Notes: generated from the sequence alone by a model not told the origin. A stretch of DNA of 64,000 bases from CAXXFQ01 sp963674475 (GCA_963674475.2 CAXXFQ010000017.1:310001-374000), one strand, 5' to 3'; counted from the stretch's first letter, positions 26,442-36,237 are shown. Numbers and translations: made by a program.

Positions 26442-29400
26442 TTATTTTGCCGGGCGGAGGCTCCGTTGGGTGTAATCCGGCCACAGCGGGCAGCCGAGGT
26501 CGGTCCAGCACTTGATCGCCCGCTGTTCGTCGGTCGAAAGCGAAACGTCGTTGTGATCCTTGAGGACTTTCCACAGCTTGCTTTTGACCGTGCCGAAGGT
26601 CAACGGATCGGCTTTCGACGGGACCCCGTTTTGGTACTGCCAGTCGAAGTAATGGACCCATCCGGCGTGGACCATCGTCTTGTACGAGGCGGGGATTCGG
26701 TTCCGGTCGAGTCGCCCGGTCAGGTCGTATCCCTTTTCGTGTTTTTCATTATGACACTCGATGCAATGTCGGTCCAAGACCGGCTGGACCACTTTGGCGT
26801 AGTCGAACGGACCGGCGCCCCACGGCGGCGCTTCGAGCATTCGCGGTTCTTGTTTCAGGGCGACCGTTTCCCGGACGGTCGGGGCCAAGTTGCGGCTTTC
26901 ATGACAGCCAACGCAACTTCGTTTTTCGCCCGGTTGGAGTTGGACGACCGAACGCATTCGTTGCAGCTCGTTGAAGTTTTCGTCGAGCAGTTCGAAGTAC
27001 AAAACCTTTCCCGAAGGAGCCAGGAAGTTGGCCGAGCCGTCCGCTTCGACCGGGACCGTTCCCCAGGTCGCCTTGGCCACGTAGGACGTCCAGCCGTAGG
27101 GGCCGCTGACCAAGTCGATTGGCGAGGCGTAAAATTCCGTAAACGGGTTGTGATCAGAGCGGAACGTGCCGTCGGCGTTTTCTTCCAGATCGGCCCGAAG
27201 CTCTTGGCAGACGCGGATATATTTGGCTCGGCCACGCTCGACCTGAGGTTCAATTCCCCGGTAGACATCCTCGACAGTGAATTGTCCCAGTTCCTTGTCG
27301 GCCAGAACCGGGTCCAACGGTGAGTGCAACGACGGGGGCACCTCGCGTTTGATCAACGGGGTCGGACACATGGAACCGAGCCGCCGGTCCATATGTAAAA
27401 GTTCGCGGTTGCCGAACCGGTCGATCACGTAGAGTCCGAACCGGTCGCGCGGTGAGTGGCTGGTGAGGAAATAGTCGCGGGCGACCGGGTACGGGTCGCG
27501 GAACGTCTCGCTTTTGGCCCAATAGCCGGGCCAGGGAACCTCGGGCGTAATGCTCGAGATCGCCTTGGGGTTGAAGCGGCCTTGGTCGATATCCAACAGG
27601 GCGATCGGACCGTTAAGATCGCCAAAGTGGGAGATCATCGTCGCGCAGAGCTCGTTCGTCTCGGGCACCTCGCGCCCGTTGGCGTACCCTTGTGGCAGAA
27701 CGATCGTGTTGCCGAACGCCATTTCCGGTTTGGTCCCGTCGGGACGGATCATCCAGAGGGTATGACCGTAGTCGGCCCCCTTGTCGATATACTCGCTTCG
27801 GGTCCAGAGGATCCGGCCGTCGTTCATGACCGACGGGGCCCATTCGGTCAGGTTGGCGAACGAGAGCGGCCGGATGTCGCTCCCGTCGGCCTCCATTCGA
27901 AACAGGACGGCTGCCTGGGGGCGCCAGCAGAGAAACTTGGCCCGGCAGCGGGTCGTGATGAACGTGATTCCCCCGTCGGGCAACTGACACGGCCAGTAAT
28001 CGTGGAACGGGCCGGAAGTGAGCCGTTTGACGCCGGTGCCATCGGGGTTCATCTCGTAGATATGCCAATAATCGTTCCGGTCGAGCCGGTCGGCGAAATA
28101 GATTTTGTTCAGGTTGAAATCGGCCATCGGCGTTCGCGGCGTCCCATGGGTCCGATAGAGTTCGGTGATTTCGGCCGCTTCGGGCACGAGCCGCCCATGC
28201 TGTTTGGGGATATCCAACCGGCAGATCGCCCCGCCCGGCCGCCATGCCGAGTCGAGGATGACGCTATAGTTGTGCGTCGGTTCGAACGGATTCCGCTTGA
28301 CGAACAGGAGTTTCCCGATCGGTTCGAGGTCCGGGTCGTGGAAGAACCAATCGCGCTTGGCCAGGCGCGCCTCGTAAAACGCCTTGCGCTGGGCCTTCGT
28401 GTTCGGGGCGGCCTTCATCAGTGCCGCGTGTTGCACTTGGAAACGGGCGAGTTGGGCCCGGGCCGCGTCGGTCGGGATTCCTTTCTCGCCGATCCGCTTG
28501 ATCATCTCCGCAAAGAGCTTTAAGGTTCGTCCGAGCGGATCGTATCGCAACAGGTGAACCGCAAACGGTTCTTTCCGGTCGGCAATGGAAAATTCCAGGT
28601 TCAGCTGCGGCCCGATCGGTCCGTCTTCCGCGGCCAGGTCGAGCGTGACCGGTTGGCCCGGCTGGACCACCAATCCGTCGGCAATCGCGGCCATTTCCGG
28701 CGAAGTTTGAACCGGTTTATCCGTGAGCAGACGACCTTTCACACGGATCGGTTTTTCACCGGTGGCGGTCAATCGGATTCGAAACCGGCCGTCCAGGCAG
28801 GGGCCTTCTTGGGCGATCGCAAGTGGTGTCGGGAGGAACCAGACCGGGTGGCCTTCGTGCGGGGTTTGATGGGCGCGGCGGCCCAGGTTGAAGCGGATCC
28901 CGTTTTCGGTCGCGCCGGGCAAGAGGGCCAGCGGGATCTTGAATTCGAACCAAGTGGCGTCTTCGTTTCTGGTTCCTTCAAGCCGTGTCGAATCGGCCAG
29001 GACGTGGCGTTGGTTTTCGATTTTATATCGGGCGAAGGAAAGTCCGTCCTTTTCGATCTGGACGACCCCTCCGGCACCGCGGGTCGAGACGATCGCCACG
29101 TGGGAGGTGAGAAGCCGATTGACGGCGATTGAGCAATAGAGATCGTCACCGACCACCATCGCGCGGACCGTCTGTTCGATCAACGGGTTTTGGTTAAACC
29201 CGGCCGGTTTGGCGACGCGGACTGTTCCCTGCGAGGCCCCGTGCCAGGCCGGATCGTCGAGCCGTCCATCGAGCTTGGGGGCCGTTTTCGCACAGGTGAG
29301 CGGAATCCGGTCCGGATCGGCCCGCTTGGGGAAGACTCGTTCCGGATACCACGTCCTCGTGAGGTTCAGTTGAATGTCGGCCTGGCCGAACGCTTTGAGC

Positions 29401-30689
29401 CAGGCGTGTTCTTCTCCGACGATTGCCAAGCGGAGTTCCTTTTCCGCTTCGGCCGGGTCGACCTTTTTCGATGCGGCCGGCTCGGTTGATTGGATCGGTT
29501 GGGCCGGTTCGTGGTGAAAGGCGTCGACCGGTCCGATGTCGGCCAGGGTGAGTTCTTCCTTGCGACCGTACACTTCCAGCTCGTCGATCCGCGCGGCCGA
29601 ATGGGAGTTGGTCTTATGGATCGCCACACGGACATAACGGGCTCGGACCGGTTTGAATTTGAACTCGGTTCGTCGTCGGGGCGCCTCGTTCAAGGAGGCG
29701 GGGCCGACTTTTCGCCATGGTTTCGCCTTGCTGTCGGCCTGGTATTCGGTCGCCGTGAGGATTTCGAATTCCTCCGGCACTCGATCGCCGAAACGGCCCG
29801 ACGAATCGCTACCCAACGCGACCCGATAGACCCAATATTCCCGGCCGAGGTCGATTTCGGCCCACGATGGCTCTCCATTGCTGACCCAGCTGTGCGAATT
29901 GCCCAGAAGGCCATCGTTGAGGTGTTTGATTTGATGAATTTGATGACCGGCTAGCGCCGAAGAGGCTCGGGCAATTGCCCCGTCGCTCAAGGCCAGGTTG
30001 ATCATTCCCAGGTCGTCTTTGGTCGGTGCGGAAAGGTTGACCGGTTTGGACGGTTGATTTGAAGCCGAATCGGTTTTAGGTGGCCAGGTTGGAGCCGGGG
30101 GGGCGATGACGCGGTACTGGGCCGCCACGGACGGGCCACGTTGGACATGACGGTTGACCGGGCGTTTTACTCGAATGACCGAAGTGAAATCTTTCCCGTC
30201 GGTAGAGGTCAAAATTTCGACATCGGTGGGAACTCGATCGGATTTTTCGCCGGTTCGATCCCGAGAAAAGGTGAATTTCGAGACGCGTGCCTGTCCGGCT
30301 AGTTCAACTTGGACCCACGGTGCCGAGTCGTTCTTTTCGGCCAACCAGCAGGTTCGGAAGCCATTGAGGCAGTCGCTGAGATGTTGTGGATGGTACCAGT
30401 GGCTTTTCTGACAGGAGGAGGCCGTTGCTCGGGCACCGTGTCGGGAGGCGGCCAGGTTGATCGGGTTGTTTTCGCCGAAAATTTCCAGCGCGTCGATCGC
30501 GGGGGCTTGGCCCTGATCGGTCTCGTGGATCACCATCCGTACATAGCGACACTCGACCGGCTCAAACGAGATCACATTGGCCCGATCGGGATAGAATTTC
30601 GCCTCCTCGGCAAAACTCTCCAGTGAAAAAAACACCATGGCTACCAAAAAGGCAAGAAACCCCGTGGCGAAGAATCGCGGGCGACTCAT
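26442..30689 (-). CDS. Giant exported discoidin / beta-propeller / CxxCH protein (hydrazine-synthase-alpha-like layout)
   Basis: 1415 residues from the ATG at 30689 (agga 7 bases upstream; a TTG two codons earlier is less likely). A signal peptide lies at about 8-29. Two F5/8 type C (discoidin) domains follow ('CRYVRMVIHETDQGQAPAID' and 'ARYVRVAIHKTNSHSAARID'), then a family-9-like carbohydrate-binding segment ('TAPKLDGRLDDPAWHGA'). The central part is a WD40-like (PD40) propeller ('WHIYEMNPDGTGVKRLTSG', 'LFRMEADGSDIRPLS', 'LWMIRPDGTKPE'). The C-terminal part has two haem c sites, CVGCH and CIECH. This domain order is seen in planctomycete proteins related to the middle of hydrazine synthase alpha, but does not imply anammox. 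It may bind glycans and transfer electrons. Confidence 0.85.
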   Translation of the reverse strand: MSRPRFFATGFLAFLVAMVFFSLESFAEEAKFYPDRANVISFEPVECRYVRMVIHETDQGQAPAIDALEIFGENNPINLAASRHGARATASSCQKSHWYHPQHLSDCLNGFRTCWLAEKNDSAPWVQVELAGQARVSKFTFSRDRTGEKSDRVPTDVEILTSTDGKDFTSVIRVKRPVNRHVQRGPSVAAQYRVIAPPAPTWPPKTDSASNQPSKPVNLSAPTKDDLGMINLALSDGAIARASSALAGHQIHQIKHLNDGLLGNSHSWVSNGEPSWAEIDLGREYWVYRVALGSDSSGRFGDRVPEEFEILTATEYQADSKAKPWRKVGPASLNEAPRRRTEFKFKPVRARYVRVAIHKTNSHSAARIDELEVYGRKEELTLADIGPVDAFHHEPAQPIQSTEPAASKKVDPAEAEKELRLAIVGEEHAWLKAFGQADIQLNLTRTWYPERVFPKRADPDRIPLTCAKTAPKLDGRLDDPAWHGASQGTVRVAKPAGFNQNPLIEQTVRAMVVGDDLYCSIAVNRLLTSHVAIVSTRGAGGVVQIEKDGLSFARYKIENQRHVLADSTRLEGTRNEDATWFEFKIPLALLPGATENGIRFNLGRRAHQTPHEGHPVWFLPTPLAIAQEGPCLDGRFRIRLTATGEKPIRVKGRLLTDKPVQTSPEMAAIADGLVVQPGQPVTLDLAAEDGPIGPQLNLEFSIADRKEPFAVHLLRYDPLGRTLKLFAEMIKRIGEKGIPTDAARAQLARFQVQHAALMKAAPNTKAQRKAFYEARLAKRDWFFHDPDLEPIGKLLFVKRNPFEPTHNYSVILDSAWRPGGAICRLDIPKQHGRLVPEAAEITELYRTHGTPRTPMADFNLNKIYFADRLDRNDYWHIYEMNPDGTGVKRLTSGPFHDYWPCQLPDGGITFITTRCRAKFLCWRPQAAVLFRMEADGSDIRPLSFANLTEWAPSVMNDGRILWTRSEYIDKGADYGHTLWMIRPDGTKPEMAFGNTIVLPQGYANGREVPETNELCATMISHFGDLNGPIALLDIDQGRFNPKAISSITPEVPWPGYWAKSETFRDPYPVARDYFLTSHSPRDRFGLYVIDRFGNRELLHMDRRLGSMCPTPLIKREVPPSLHSPLDPVLADKELGQFTVEDVYRGIEPQVERGRAKYIRVCQELRADLEENADGTFRSDHNPFTEFYASPIDLVSGPYGWTSYVAKATWGTVPVEADGSANFLAPSGKVLYFELLDENFNELQRMRSVVQLQPGEKRSCVGCHESRNLAPTVRETVALKQEPRMLEAPPWGAGPFDYAKVVQPVLDRHCIECHNEKHEKGYDLTGRLDRNRIPASYKTMVHAGWVHYFDWQYQNGVPSKADPLTFGTVKSKLWKVLKDHNDVSLSTDEQRAIKCWTDLGCPLWPDYTQRSLRPAK

Positions 30690-30827
30690 GGACAAATCCT
30701 TTCTCTCTTATTTTTCTCTAGGATCTGAATGGAAAATGCGTATTGGGGGGCCAGTTGGCCGGTTCGTTGTTGGGGGGAAGGCGCGGGTGTGGGGGGAATG
30801 GCTCGACAACCGGCCATTCGTAGTTTT

Positions 30828-30963
30828 AAGTCTAATTCATGAAAGACGTTGGCGTCAAGCGTTTCTCGACCGATCGGCTCTCTATTGGTAAAGGATTATT
30901 CGAGTACCCACGGAGCGGTTTTCCTATCGTAAGTCCTTTTCATACAAGAAACTGTTGACGATT
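30828..30963 (+). repeat. Direct repeat flanking the rhamnosidase gene, copy A
   Basis: 136-nt unit. aagtctaatt (30828-30837), gttggcgtcaag (30848-30859) and a 39-nt block (30925-30963) match copy B at 33873-34010 in the same order and nearly the same spacing. The 39-nt block differs at a single base. Copy A overlaps the last coding bases of the rhamnosidase gene (30896 onward). Origin unknown. Confidence 0.85.
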
Positions 30964-33709
30964 GTGCAGCAAACCGGTAGCTGCCCGACGCCACTTCCAC
31001 GATGACCGTGGCGTCTTGAACCGCCGCTCGCTCCACGCCTTGCGCCTGGTCGACCGGGAGGCCGCTTTCGGTGACCGTGTCGAGGGAGATGGCCGGAAGA
31101 TGGACGCTGGCGGTGGTGTTGGCCGGCACGGTCACGTCCAAGAGGAACCGATCTTTTTCGCGACGCCAACTGCTGATGATCCTGCCGTGGGGCGAGTCGT
31201 GGCTCGCCTTGACCCAGGTGAGCCCCTCGACCACCGCCGGGGCGATGACGAAATGCTTGAATCCGGGCGCGGCCGGGTCGGGACGGATACCTGAGAGCCC
31301 TTCGTAGAACCAACCGCCGATCGAAAGAAACGAATTGTGGATGCTCGAATCGCCCGGAAGCCAATGTTCCCAAAGGGTCGTGGCTCCCTCTCGCTGCAGA
31401 TTTCCCCAGCCGGGCCGTGTCGGTTGGGTGGCCATTCGATAGATCAGATCGGACCGGTTCTCCTTGGTCAAGGCACCGATCGTGTAATAGCCTCCCAGCA
31501 CGCCGAAATCGAGGTGACCGCGGCGGGTGGAAACGATGTCGTCGACCAGGTTGTCCAAAACCTTCCGGCGGTGTTCTGCGGGAACCAGGCCCATCTGCAG
31601 CGCGGTAGCCAAGATCGTCTGCTGCTGTTCGCCCGAACTGTAGCGGCCTTTTTGCGCATCGAAGTACGTCCGGTGGATCGCCTGGCGGATCGCCTCGGCC
31701 TTGGCGGCGTAACGATTCGCGTCGTCCTCTTTGCCGAGAACGTTGGCGATGCGGGCCACGAGCGAAACTTGCTCGTAATGGTTGAAGGCGTTGAAACGCC
31801 GGTTTTCCTCGGCGGTTGGCCAGTGACCGTTGCACGGCAGGGTATCCTCCTTGCGTCGTGGCGAGGCCCAATCGCCCAAGAACTCCCACGTGCCGGGCTT
31901 CTCGGACCGGATTCCGTGCGGCTGCAACAGTCCCTGGTCCGATTTCGATTCGAGAAACGCAAGCCAGCGCCGCATCGATTCGTAATGCTCGGCCAAGACG
32001 CGCCGGTCTCCGTGGAAGAGGTAATTTTGCCAGGGGAAAACGATGCAAACGCTCGGCCATGCGGGTCCACCACCGCTGTGAATCCGAAACGGGGCCGTGT
32101 AGTAGACTATCCCGCTCACCCGGTCCTGCCCGTCCTGAAAATCTCTCGCCCACTTGGCATAGAAAGCGGCCGCGTCGAAATCATAACGTCCCTGAATCGA
32201 CGAGGCCAGACCTTCGGCCCCATAGCCGAGCCGTTCACGGTGGGGACAGTCGACCTGGATTCCGCCGAGGGTGAGACACCGATGCGTGTGCGTGACGATC
32301 TCGTGCAGCCGGTTGAGCGTCGCGTCGGAGCAGGCGAACGTCCCGGCTGTCGGCAGGTCGGTGTTGATCAGCAGCCCCACGGCGTCTTCGAGGCGGGGCT
32401 TCGACTTGAGGCCGGAAACCTTGACGAAGCGAAAACCCCGATAATTGAACTGCGAACCAAACGTCTCCGGGCCGTCCCCTTTGCAGATATACCGATCCGA
32501 CTGGAGGAAATTCTCCCGAAGCGCGTCGGCTTGGCCCTGGTGACTGGCAAAGTAGGTCAAACGGATCTCGTCCCCGGCGTTGCCTTGCAGATTGAGCCGA
32601 AACCAGCCGGTCAGATTGGTCCCCAGGTCAAAAAGATACTCCCCCGCTCCGCACTCGGTTACCGAAACCGGCGGAAAGGTCGCCGTCACCCGGTTGGGCG
32701 GGATCATCTGGGCGGAGCGCGCAAGCGGCCGGACCGTGACCATCTCGACCGCCTGCCAGGTCGTATCGTCAAACGGGGCCTCGTTCCAGCCGGGCTGCTC
32801 GCGTCGAGCGTCGTACCATTCATTGCCGAAATTGGCGCCCGCGTTCGTGCACGTCGCCGGAATCGTTACCGGGCCGCCTGCCGTTTTCCAGCTCGCATCG
32901 GTTGCGACGCAGGTCCGGCTTCCGTCCTCGTGCGTGAGGACTAGTTGGGCCAACAAGGCCGGGCGATCCAGCGTGACCCCCTTGATCCCCTGCCAATACC
33001 AGCCCTTGCCCAACGCCACGCCGAGGGCGTTTCGGCCCGAGATGATTGCCTCGGTGACATCGTGCGTCACGTAATAGACCCGTTTGCCGTAATCCGATTG
33101 CACCGGGTCCAGAACATGGTCTCCGATCCGTCGGCCGTTAAGGTAGAGATCATGGTAGCCGAGGCTGGTGATTGTCAGCATCGCCGATCGGACGGGCCGT
33201 TCGATCTCAAAAACCTTTCGCAGAAGCGGCAACCGGATGCGAGAACCTTCGACCATCTTTGGCGCGGCGATCCATTTCGCTTTCCAATCTTTCTCCCGTA
33301 ACAGCCCCATGGACCATCGTGCCGGTCGGCTGAAGTCCGAGCCCCGTCCATCCTTGTCCCAGACACGGACTTTCCAAACGCACCGCTGCTCGGACGGTAA
33401 CGGTTTGCCGTCATACTCGATCTGGATCGATCTTCCCGAGTCGACCTTGCCGGAGTCCCAGAGGTCGCCGTGCCCTTGGGCCAAAACCTCTTCCGAAGAG
33501 GCGACCAGGACCCGATAGGCGGTTTGTTTTTGGCCACGCTGGTCCGATCGAAGCGTCCAACTCAGTCTCGGTCGGACGACGTCGATCCCCAACGGGTTGA
33601 CCAGATACTCGCACTTCAGGTTTTCGACAGTCAGGTTTGTCCCGAAAGCTGCGGGAATAGCCCCTAGAACAACGCCCATTGTGACGCTGAGAAAAAGACC
33701 GGTTTTCAT
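30896..33709 (-). CDS. Exported alpha-L-rhamnosidase, GH78 family
   Basis: 937 residues. Signal peptide about 1-23 (MKTGLFLSVTMGVVLGAIPAAFG). The first beta domain has 'LTVENLKCEYLVNPLGID' and 'RPRLSWTL', the usual GH78 opening. It is followed by the 'LTITSLGYHDLYLNGRRIG' jelly-roll and the (alpha/alpha)6 catalytic domain with 'VDCPHRERLGYGAEG', where the acidic residues and Arg match the GH78 active-site loop (canonical form CPxRDERLGWTGD, here changed to ...RERLGYGAE). It releases rhamnose from plant or algal glycans outside the cytoplasm. The last ~20 residues, ending in KTAPWVLE, are encoded inside a direct repeat also present upstream of the gene, so the C-terminus may be an acquired tail. 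Confidence 0.93.
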   Translation of the reverse strand: MKTGLFLSVTMGVVLGAIPAAFGTNLTVENLKCEYLVNPLGIDVVRPRLSWTLRSDQRGQKQTAYRVLVASSEEVLAQGHGDLWDSGKVDSGRSIQIEYDGKPLPSEQRCVWKVRVWDKDGRGSDFSRPARWSMGLLREKDWKAKWIAAPKMVEGSRIRLPLLRKVFEIERPVRSAMLTITSLGYHDLYLNGRRIGDHVLDPVQSDYGKRVYYVTHDVTEAIISGRNALGVALGKGWYWQGIKGVTLDRPALLAQLVLTHEDGSRTCVATDASWKTAGGPVTIPATCTNAGANFGNEWYDARREQPGWNEAPFDDTTWQAVEMVTVRPLARSAQMIPPNRVTATFPPVSVTECGAGEYLFDLGTNLTGWFRLNLQGNAGDEIRLTYFASHQGQADALRENFLQSDRYICKGDGPETFGSQFNYRGFRFVKVSGLKSKPRLEDAVGLLINTDLPTAGTFACSDATLNRLHEIVTHTHRCLTLGGIQVDCPHRERLGYGAEGLASSIQGRYDFDAAAFYAKWARDFQDGQDRVSGIVYYTAPFRIHSGGGPAWPSVCIVFPWQNYLFHGDRRVLAEHYESMRRWLAFLESKSDQGLLQPHGIRSEKPGTWEFLGDWASPRRKEDTLPCNGHWPTAEENRRFNAFNHYEQVSLVARIANVLGKEDDANRYAAKAEAIRQAIHRTYFDAQKGRYSSGEQQQTILATALQMGLVPAEHRRKVLDNLVDDIVSTRRGHLDFGVLGGYYTIGALTKENRSDLIYRMATQPTRPGWGNLQREGATTLWEHWLPGDSSIHNSFLSIGGWFYEGLSGIRPDPAAPGFKHFVIAPAVVEGLTWVKASHDSPHGRIISSWRREKDRFLLDVTVPANTTASVHLPAISLDTVTESGLPVDQAQGVERAAVQDATVIVEVASGSYRFAAQSSTVSCMKRTYDRKTAPWVLE

Positions 33710-33872
33710 GTTCGGGGCCCTTGTCTTGGCTAATTCCGCACGGATTGAGGTAATCTGAGATGGGAGAAATCGCTGGTATAATGATTTTCGGGAGGGGGGG
33801 TGTCATTGAGGTCTGCCTGTCAATGGTCCATCCCGCGGCCCCGTCTGGATCATCGGCAGCATCGGCATCAAT

Positions 33873-34010
33873 AAGTCTAATTGAGATGGGATGTTGGCGT
33901 CAAGTAATTATCGATTTATCCAGTCGTAATGAAAAGGGCCCTTTTCGAGGTCGCCTGGGAGCCGAAAACAGTATCGTAAGTTCTTTTCATACAAGAAACT
34001 GTTGACGATT
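33873..34010 (+). repeat. Direct repeat flanking the rhamnosidase gene, copy B
   Basis: Matches copy A (30828-30963): aagtctaatt (33873-33882), gttggcgtcaag (33893-33904) and the 39-nt block (33972-34010; 38 of 39 identical). Between these blocks the two copies are only loosely similar. It ends in TTGACGATT, which supplies the -35 element of the ppk1 promoter. Confidence 0.85.
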
Positions 34011-34030
34011 TGGAAGGAAACCGATACCAT
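34002..34030 (+). promoter_or_regulatory. Likely ppk1 promoter, -35 box inside a repeat
   Basis: TTGACG (34002-34007), a 17-base spacer, TACCAT (34025-34030), about 50 bases before the ppk1 ATG at 34080. The -35 hexamer is part of the 39-nt repeat block; the -10 lies just outside it. Confidence 0.5.
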
Positions 34031-34079
34031 CAAAGGTGGGAGTGGTGAGTCATGCGCGCGTTGTAGGATTTTTGGGTCG

Positions 34080-36233
34080 ATGAGCAAGAACAAAGAGAAA
34101 AACCCGTTGATATTTCTCAACCGGGAATTGAGCTGGCTTGAGTTCAACGATCGGGTGCTGCGCGAAGGGGCCTCAAGCGATTTGCCCCTGCTTGAACGGC
34201 TGAAGTTTCTCGCCATCACCAGCTCGAACTTGGACGAGGCGTTCATGATTCGTGCGGCCGGGCTTTCGCAGCAGCGGGTCGCCGGGGTTCGGTCTCGTGA
34301 CCCCAGCGGGATGACCCCTTCGCAACAGCTGAGCGCCTTTCTGAAACGGGCCCATCGGATGATGGACGAGCAGGCCGAGGCGATCTCCGAGGTGACCGAC
34401 GAGCTTGCGAAAAAAGGAATCCGTATCCTCGGCCCGACTGACTGGTCCGAGGCCCAGCGTCAGTATCTTCGCAATTTTTTTCAAAGAGAAATTTTGCCGG
34501 TTCTCACGCCCCTGGCAGTCGAAGAACTCGATTCGTGTCCGTTGCTGCCCGGTTTGCAGCTTTATGTCGGAGCGGTGATCGAAACGATTGCGGAGGCCGA
34601 GGCGGAAGCCCATCCCAGCGAGACGAGCGAAACGTCGCAGGGAGACCGGATTGTCGTTGTGCCGGTTCCGAATAGTTTTTCTCGTTTTGTCCCGTTGCAC
34701 GCGGTCGAACGGCTCGAATTCTGTCGGTTGGAAGATATTATCGCCGCGAACCTCGACCAGCTTTTCCCCGGCTGTCGCAAAAAATCGACCGATACCTTTC
34801 GAATCACGCGCGACGCCGATGTGTCGATCGACGATGACGAGGCGGGCGATCTCCTGCAAACGGTCGAAGAGGCCGTGCTCGATCGACGACGACGCGGCGC
34901 GGTTCGTCTTGAAATTACGACTCGTCCGAGCACGCGTTTGAAACGGTGGCTGAGCCAGTTTCTTGAAATTCGACCCGAGTCGATTTTCGAAATCGACGGG
35001 ATGTTGGACGCGACCAGCTTTTGGGAGATTGTCGGCCTGTCGGGGTTTGACCACCTTCGCGATGCCGATTGGCCGCCGCAGCCGCCCCGCGATCTGATCG
35101 GAGTGGAGGATATCTGGCAGACTCTTCAGGACCGCGATGTTTTGCTCTTTCATCCGTATGAAAGCTTTGACCCGGTTGTCCAATTTTTGGAAGAGGCGGC
35201 CGACGATCCGGAAGTTTTGAGTATCAAGCAGACCCTTTACCGAACCAGTGGCGATTCGCCGATCGTCAAGGCCTTGGAACGGGCCAGTCGCAACGGCAAG
35301 GAGGTGACCGTCCTGGTCGAACTGAAGGCCCGGTTCGACGAGGCGCAAAATGTCCAGTGGGCCCGACGGCTCGAAGACGCCGGGTGCCATGTCATTTACG
35401 GGATCGCCGGACTGAAGACCCATGCGAAGGCCCTGTTGGTGGTCCGTCGCGAGCCGCGCGGCATTCGTCGCTACGTCCATCTTGCCACGGGGAACTACAA
35501 CGACAAAACGGCCCGAATTTACAGTGATATCGGACTGCTTTCGAGCGATCGGGACTTGGCCTCCGACATCGCGGCCTTTTTCAACCTTTTGACCGGCTAC
35601 AGCGAAATCGTCGGCTGGTCGAAGTTGGCCGTGGCGCCGAACAATCTGCGGGGGCGACTTTTGGAGCTGATCGATCGTGAAATCAGCTTGGCCACGCCGG
35701 AAGAGCCGGGACGGATCATGGCGAAGATGAACTCGCTCGAGGACCCGGCGATTTGCGAGGCACTGGCCCGGGCGTCGCAAAACCATGTTGAGGTCCTTTT
35801 GAACGTGCGGGGGATTTGCTGTCTGAGGCCGGGCGTCAAGGGTCAAACCACGGGGATCAAAATTTACGCGTTCGTCGATCGATTTCTTGAGCACGCGCGG
35901 ATCTTCTTCTTCCAAAACGCCGGCCGACCGGAGGTCTATTTGAGTAGCGCTGACTGGATGAAACGCAATCTGAGTCGACGTCTCGAACTGATGTTCCCCG
36001 TTGCCGCTCCGAAGTTGAAGCGGCGACTGACCGAGTACTTGAAGACCTGTTTTTCCGACAACGTGAAGTTGTATCGATTGAACTCCGACGGGACCTACGA
36101 TCGAGTCGAGCGGACCGGAAGAAAGCTTCGGGCTCAAGAGGTTTTTTATAAAAAGGCGGTCGCCGCGGCCCGGACGGCCCAAACGGTCCAGCCGGACTTT
36201 CGACCGCTCAAACGGCCTCAAGAGGAATCGTAG
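34080..36233 (+). CDS. ppk1: Polyphosphate kinase 1
   Basis: 717 residues from the ATG at 34080; an upstream TTG at 34002 lies in the promoter. It reversibly transfers the gamma phosphate of ATP onto polyphosphate. The N-terminal 'FLNRELSWLEFNDRVL' is the family signature. The phospho-His site is in 'GLKTHAKALLVVRRE', a second conserved His in 'YVHLATGNYNDKTARIYSD', and further conserved residues in 'DRFLEHARIFFF'. Length is normal for PPK1. The next gene starts 4 bases after the stop and a phosphoesterase follows, suggesting a three-gene operon. Confidence 0.97.
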   Translation: MSKNKEKNPLIFLNRELSWLEFNDRVLREGASSDLPLLERLKFLAITSSNLDEAFMIRAAGLSQQRVAGVRSRDPSGMTPSQQLSAFLKRAHRMMDEQAEAISEVTDELAKKGIRILGPTDWSEAQRQYLRNFFQREILPVLTPLAVEELDSCPLLPGLQLYVGAVIETIAEAEAEAHPSETSETSQGDRIVVVPVPNSFSRFVPLHAVERLEFCRLEDIIAANLDQLFPGCRKKSTDTFRITRDADVSIDDDEAGDLLQTVEEAVLDRRRRGAVRLEITTRPSTRLKRWLSQFLEIRPESIFEIDGMLDATSFWEIVGLSGFDHLRDADWPPQPPRDLIGVEDIWQTLQDRDVLLFHPYESFDPVVQFLEEAADDPEVLSIKQTLYRTSGDSPIVKALERASRNGKEVTVLVELKARFDEAQNVQWARRLEDAGCHVIYGIAGLKTHAKALLVVRREPRGIRRYVHLATGNYNDKTARIYSDIGLLSSDRDLASDIAAFFNLLTGYSEIVGWSKLAVAPNNLRGRLLELIDREISLATPEEPGRIMAKMNSLEDPAICEALARASQNHVEVLLNVRGICCLRPGVKGQTTGIKIYAFVDRFLEHARIFFFQNAGRPEVYLSSADWMKRNLSRRLELMFPVAAPKLKRRLTEYLKTCFSDNVKLYRLNSDGTYDRVERTGRKLRAQEVFYKKAVAAARTAQTVQPDFRPLKRPQEES

Positions 36234-36237
36234 GCCG

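Larger units (their letters stand above)
33710..34079. other. Divergent region between rhamnosidase and ppk1
   Basis: It contains a possible plus-strand promoter (CTGAGA 33755-33760, 16-base spacer, TATAAT 33777-33782), then repeat copy B (33873-34010), then the nearer ppk1 promoter. No small gene was seen. Confidence 0.5.

Noticed and set aside
26442..30689. Evidence of anammox metabolism (hydrazine synthase alpha)
   Set aside because: The similarity is limited to propeller and haem layout. No other hydrazine genes are present, and such domain mixes are common in non-anammox planctomycetes.
34173..36221. Long minus-strand frame opposite ppk1
   Set aside because: A mirror of the conserved ppk1 coding strand in GC-rich DNA; the translation has no protein-like motifs.
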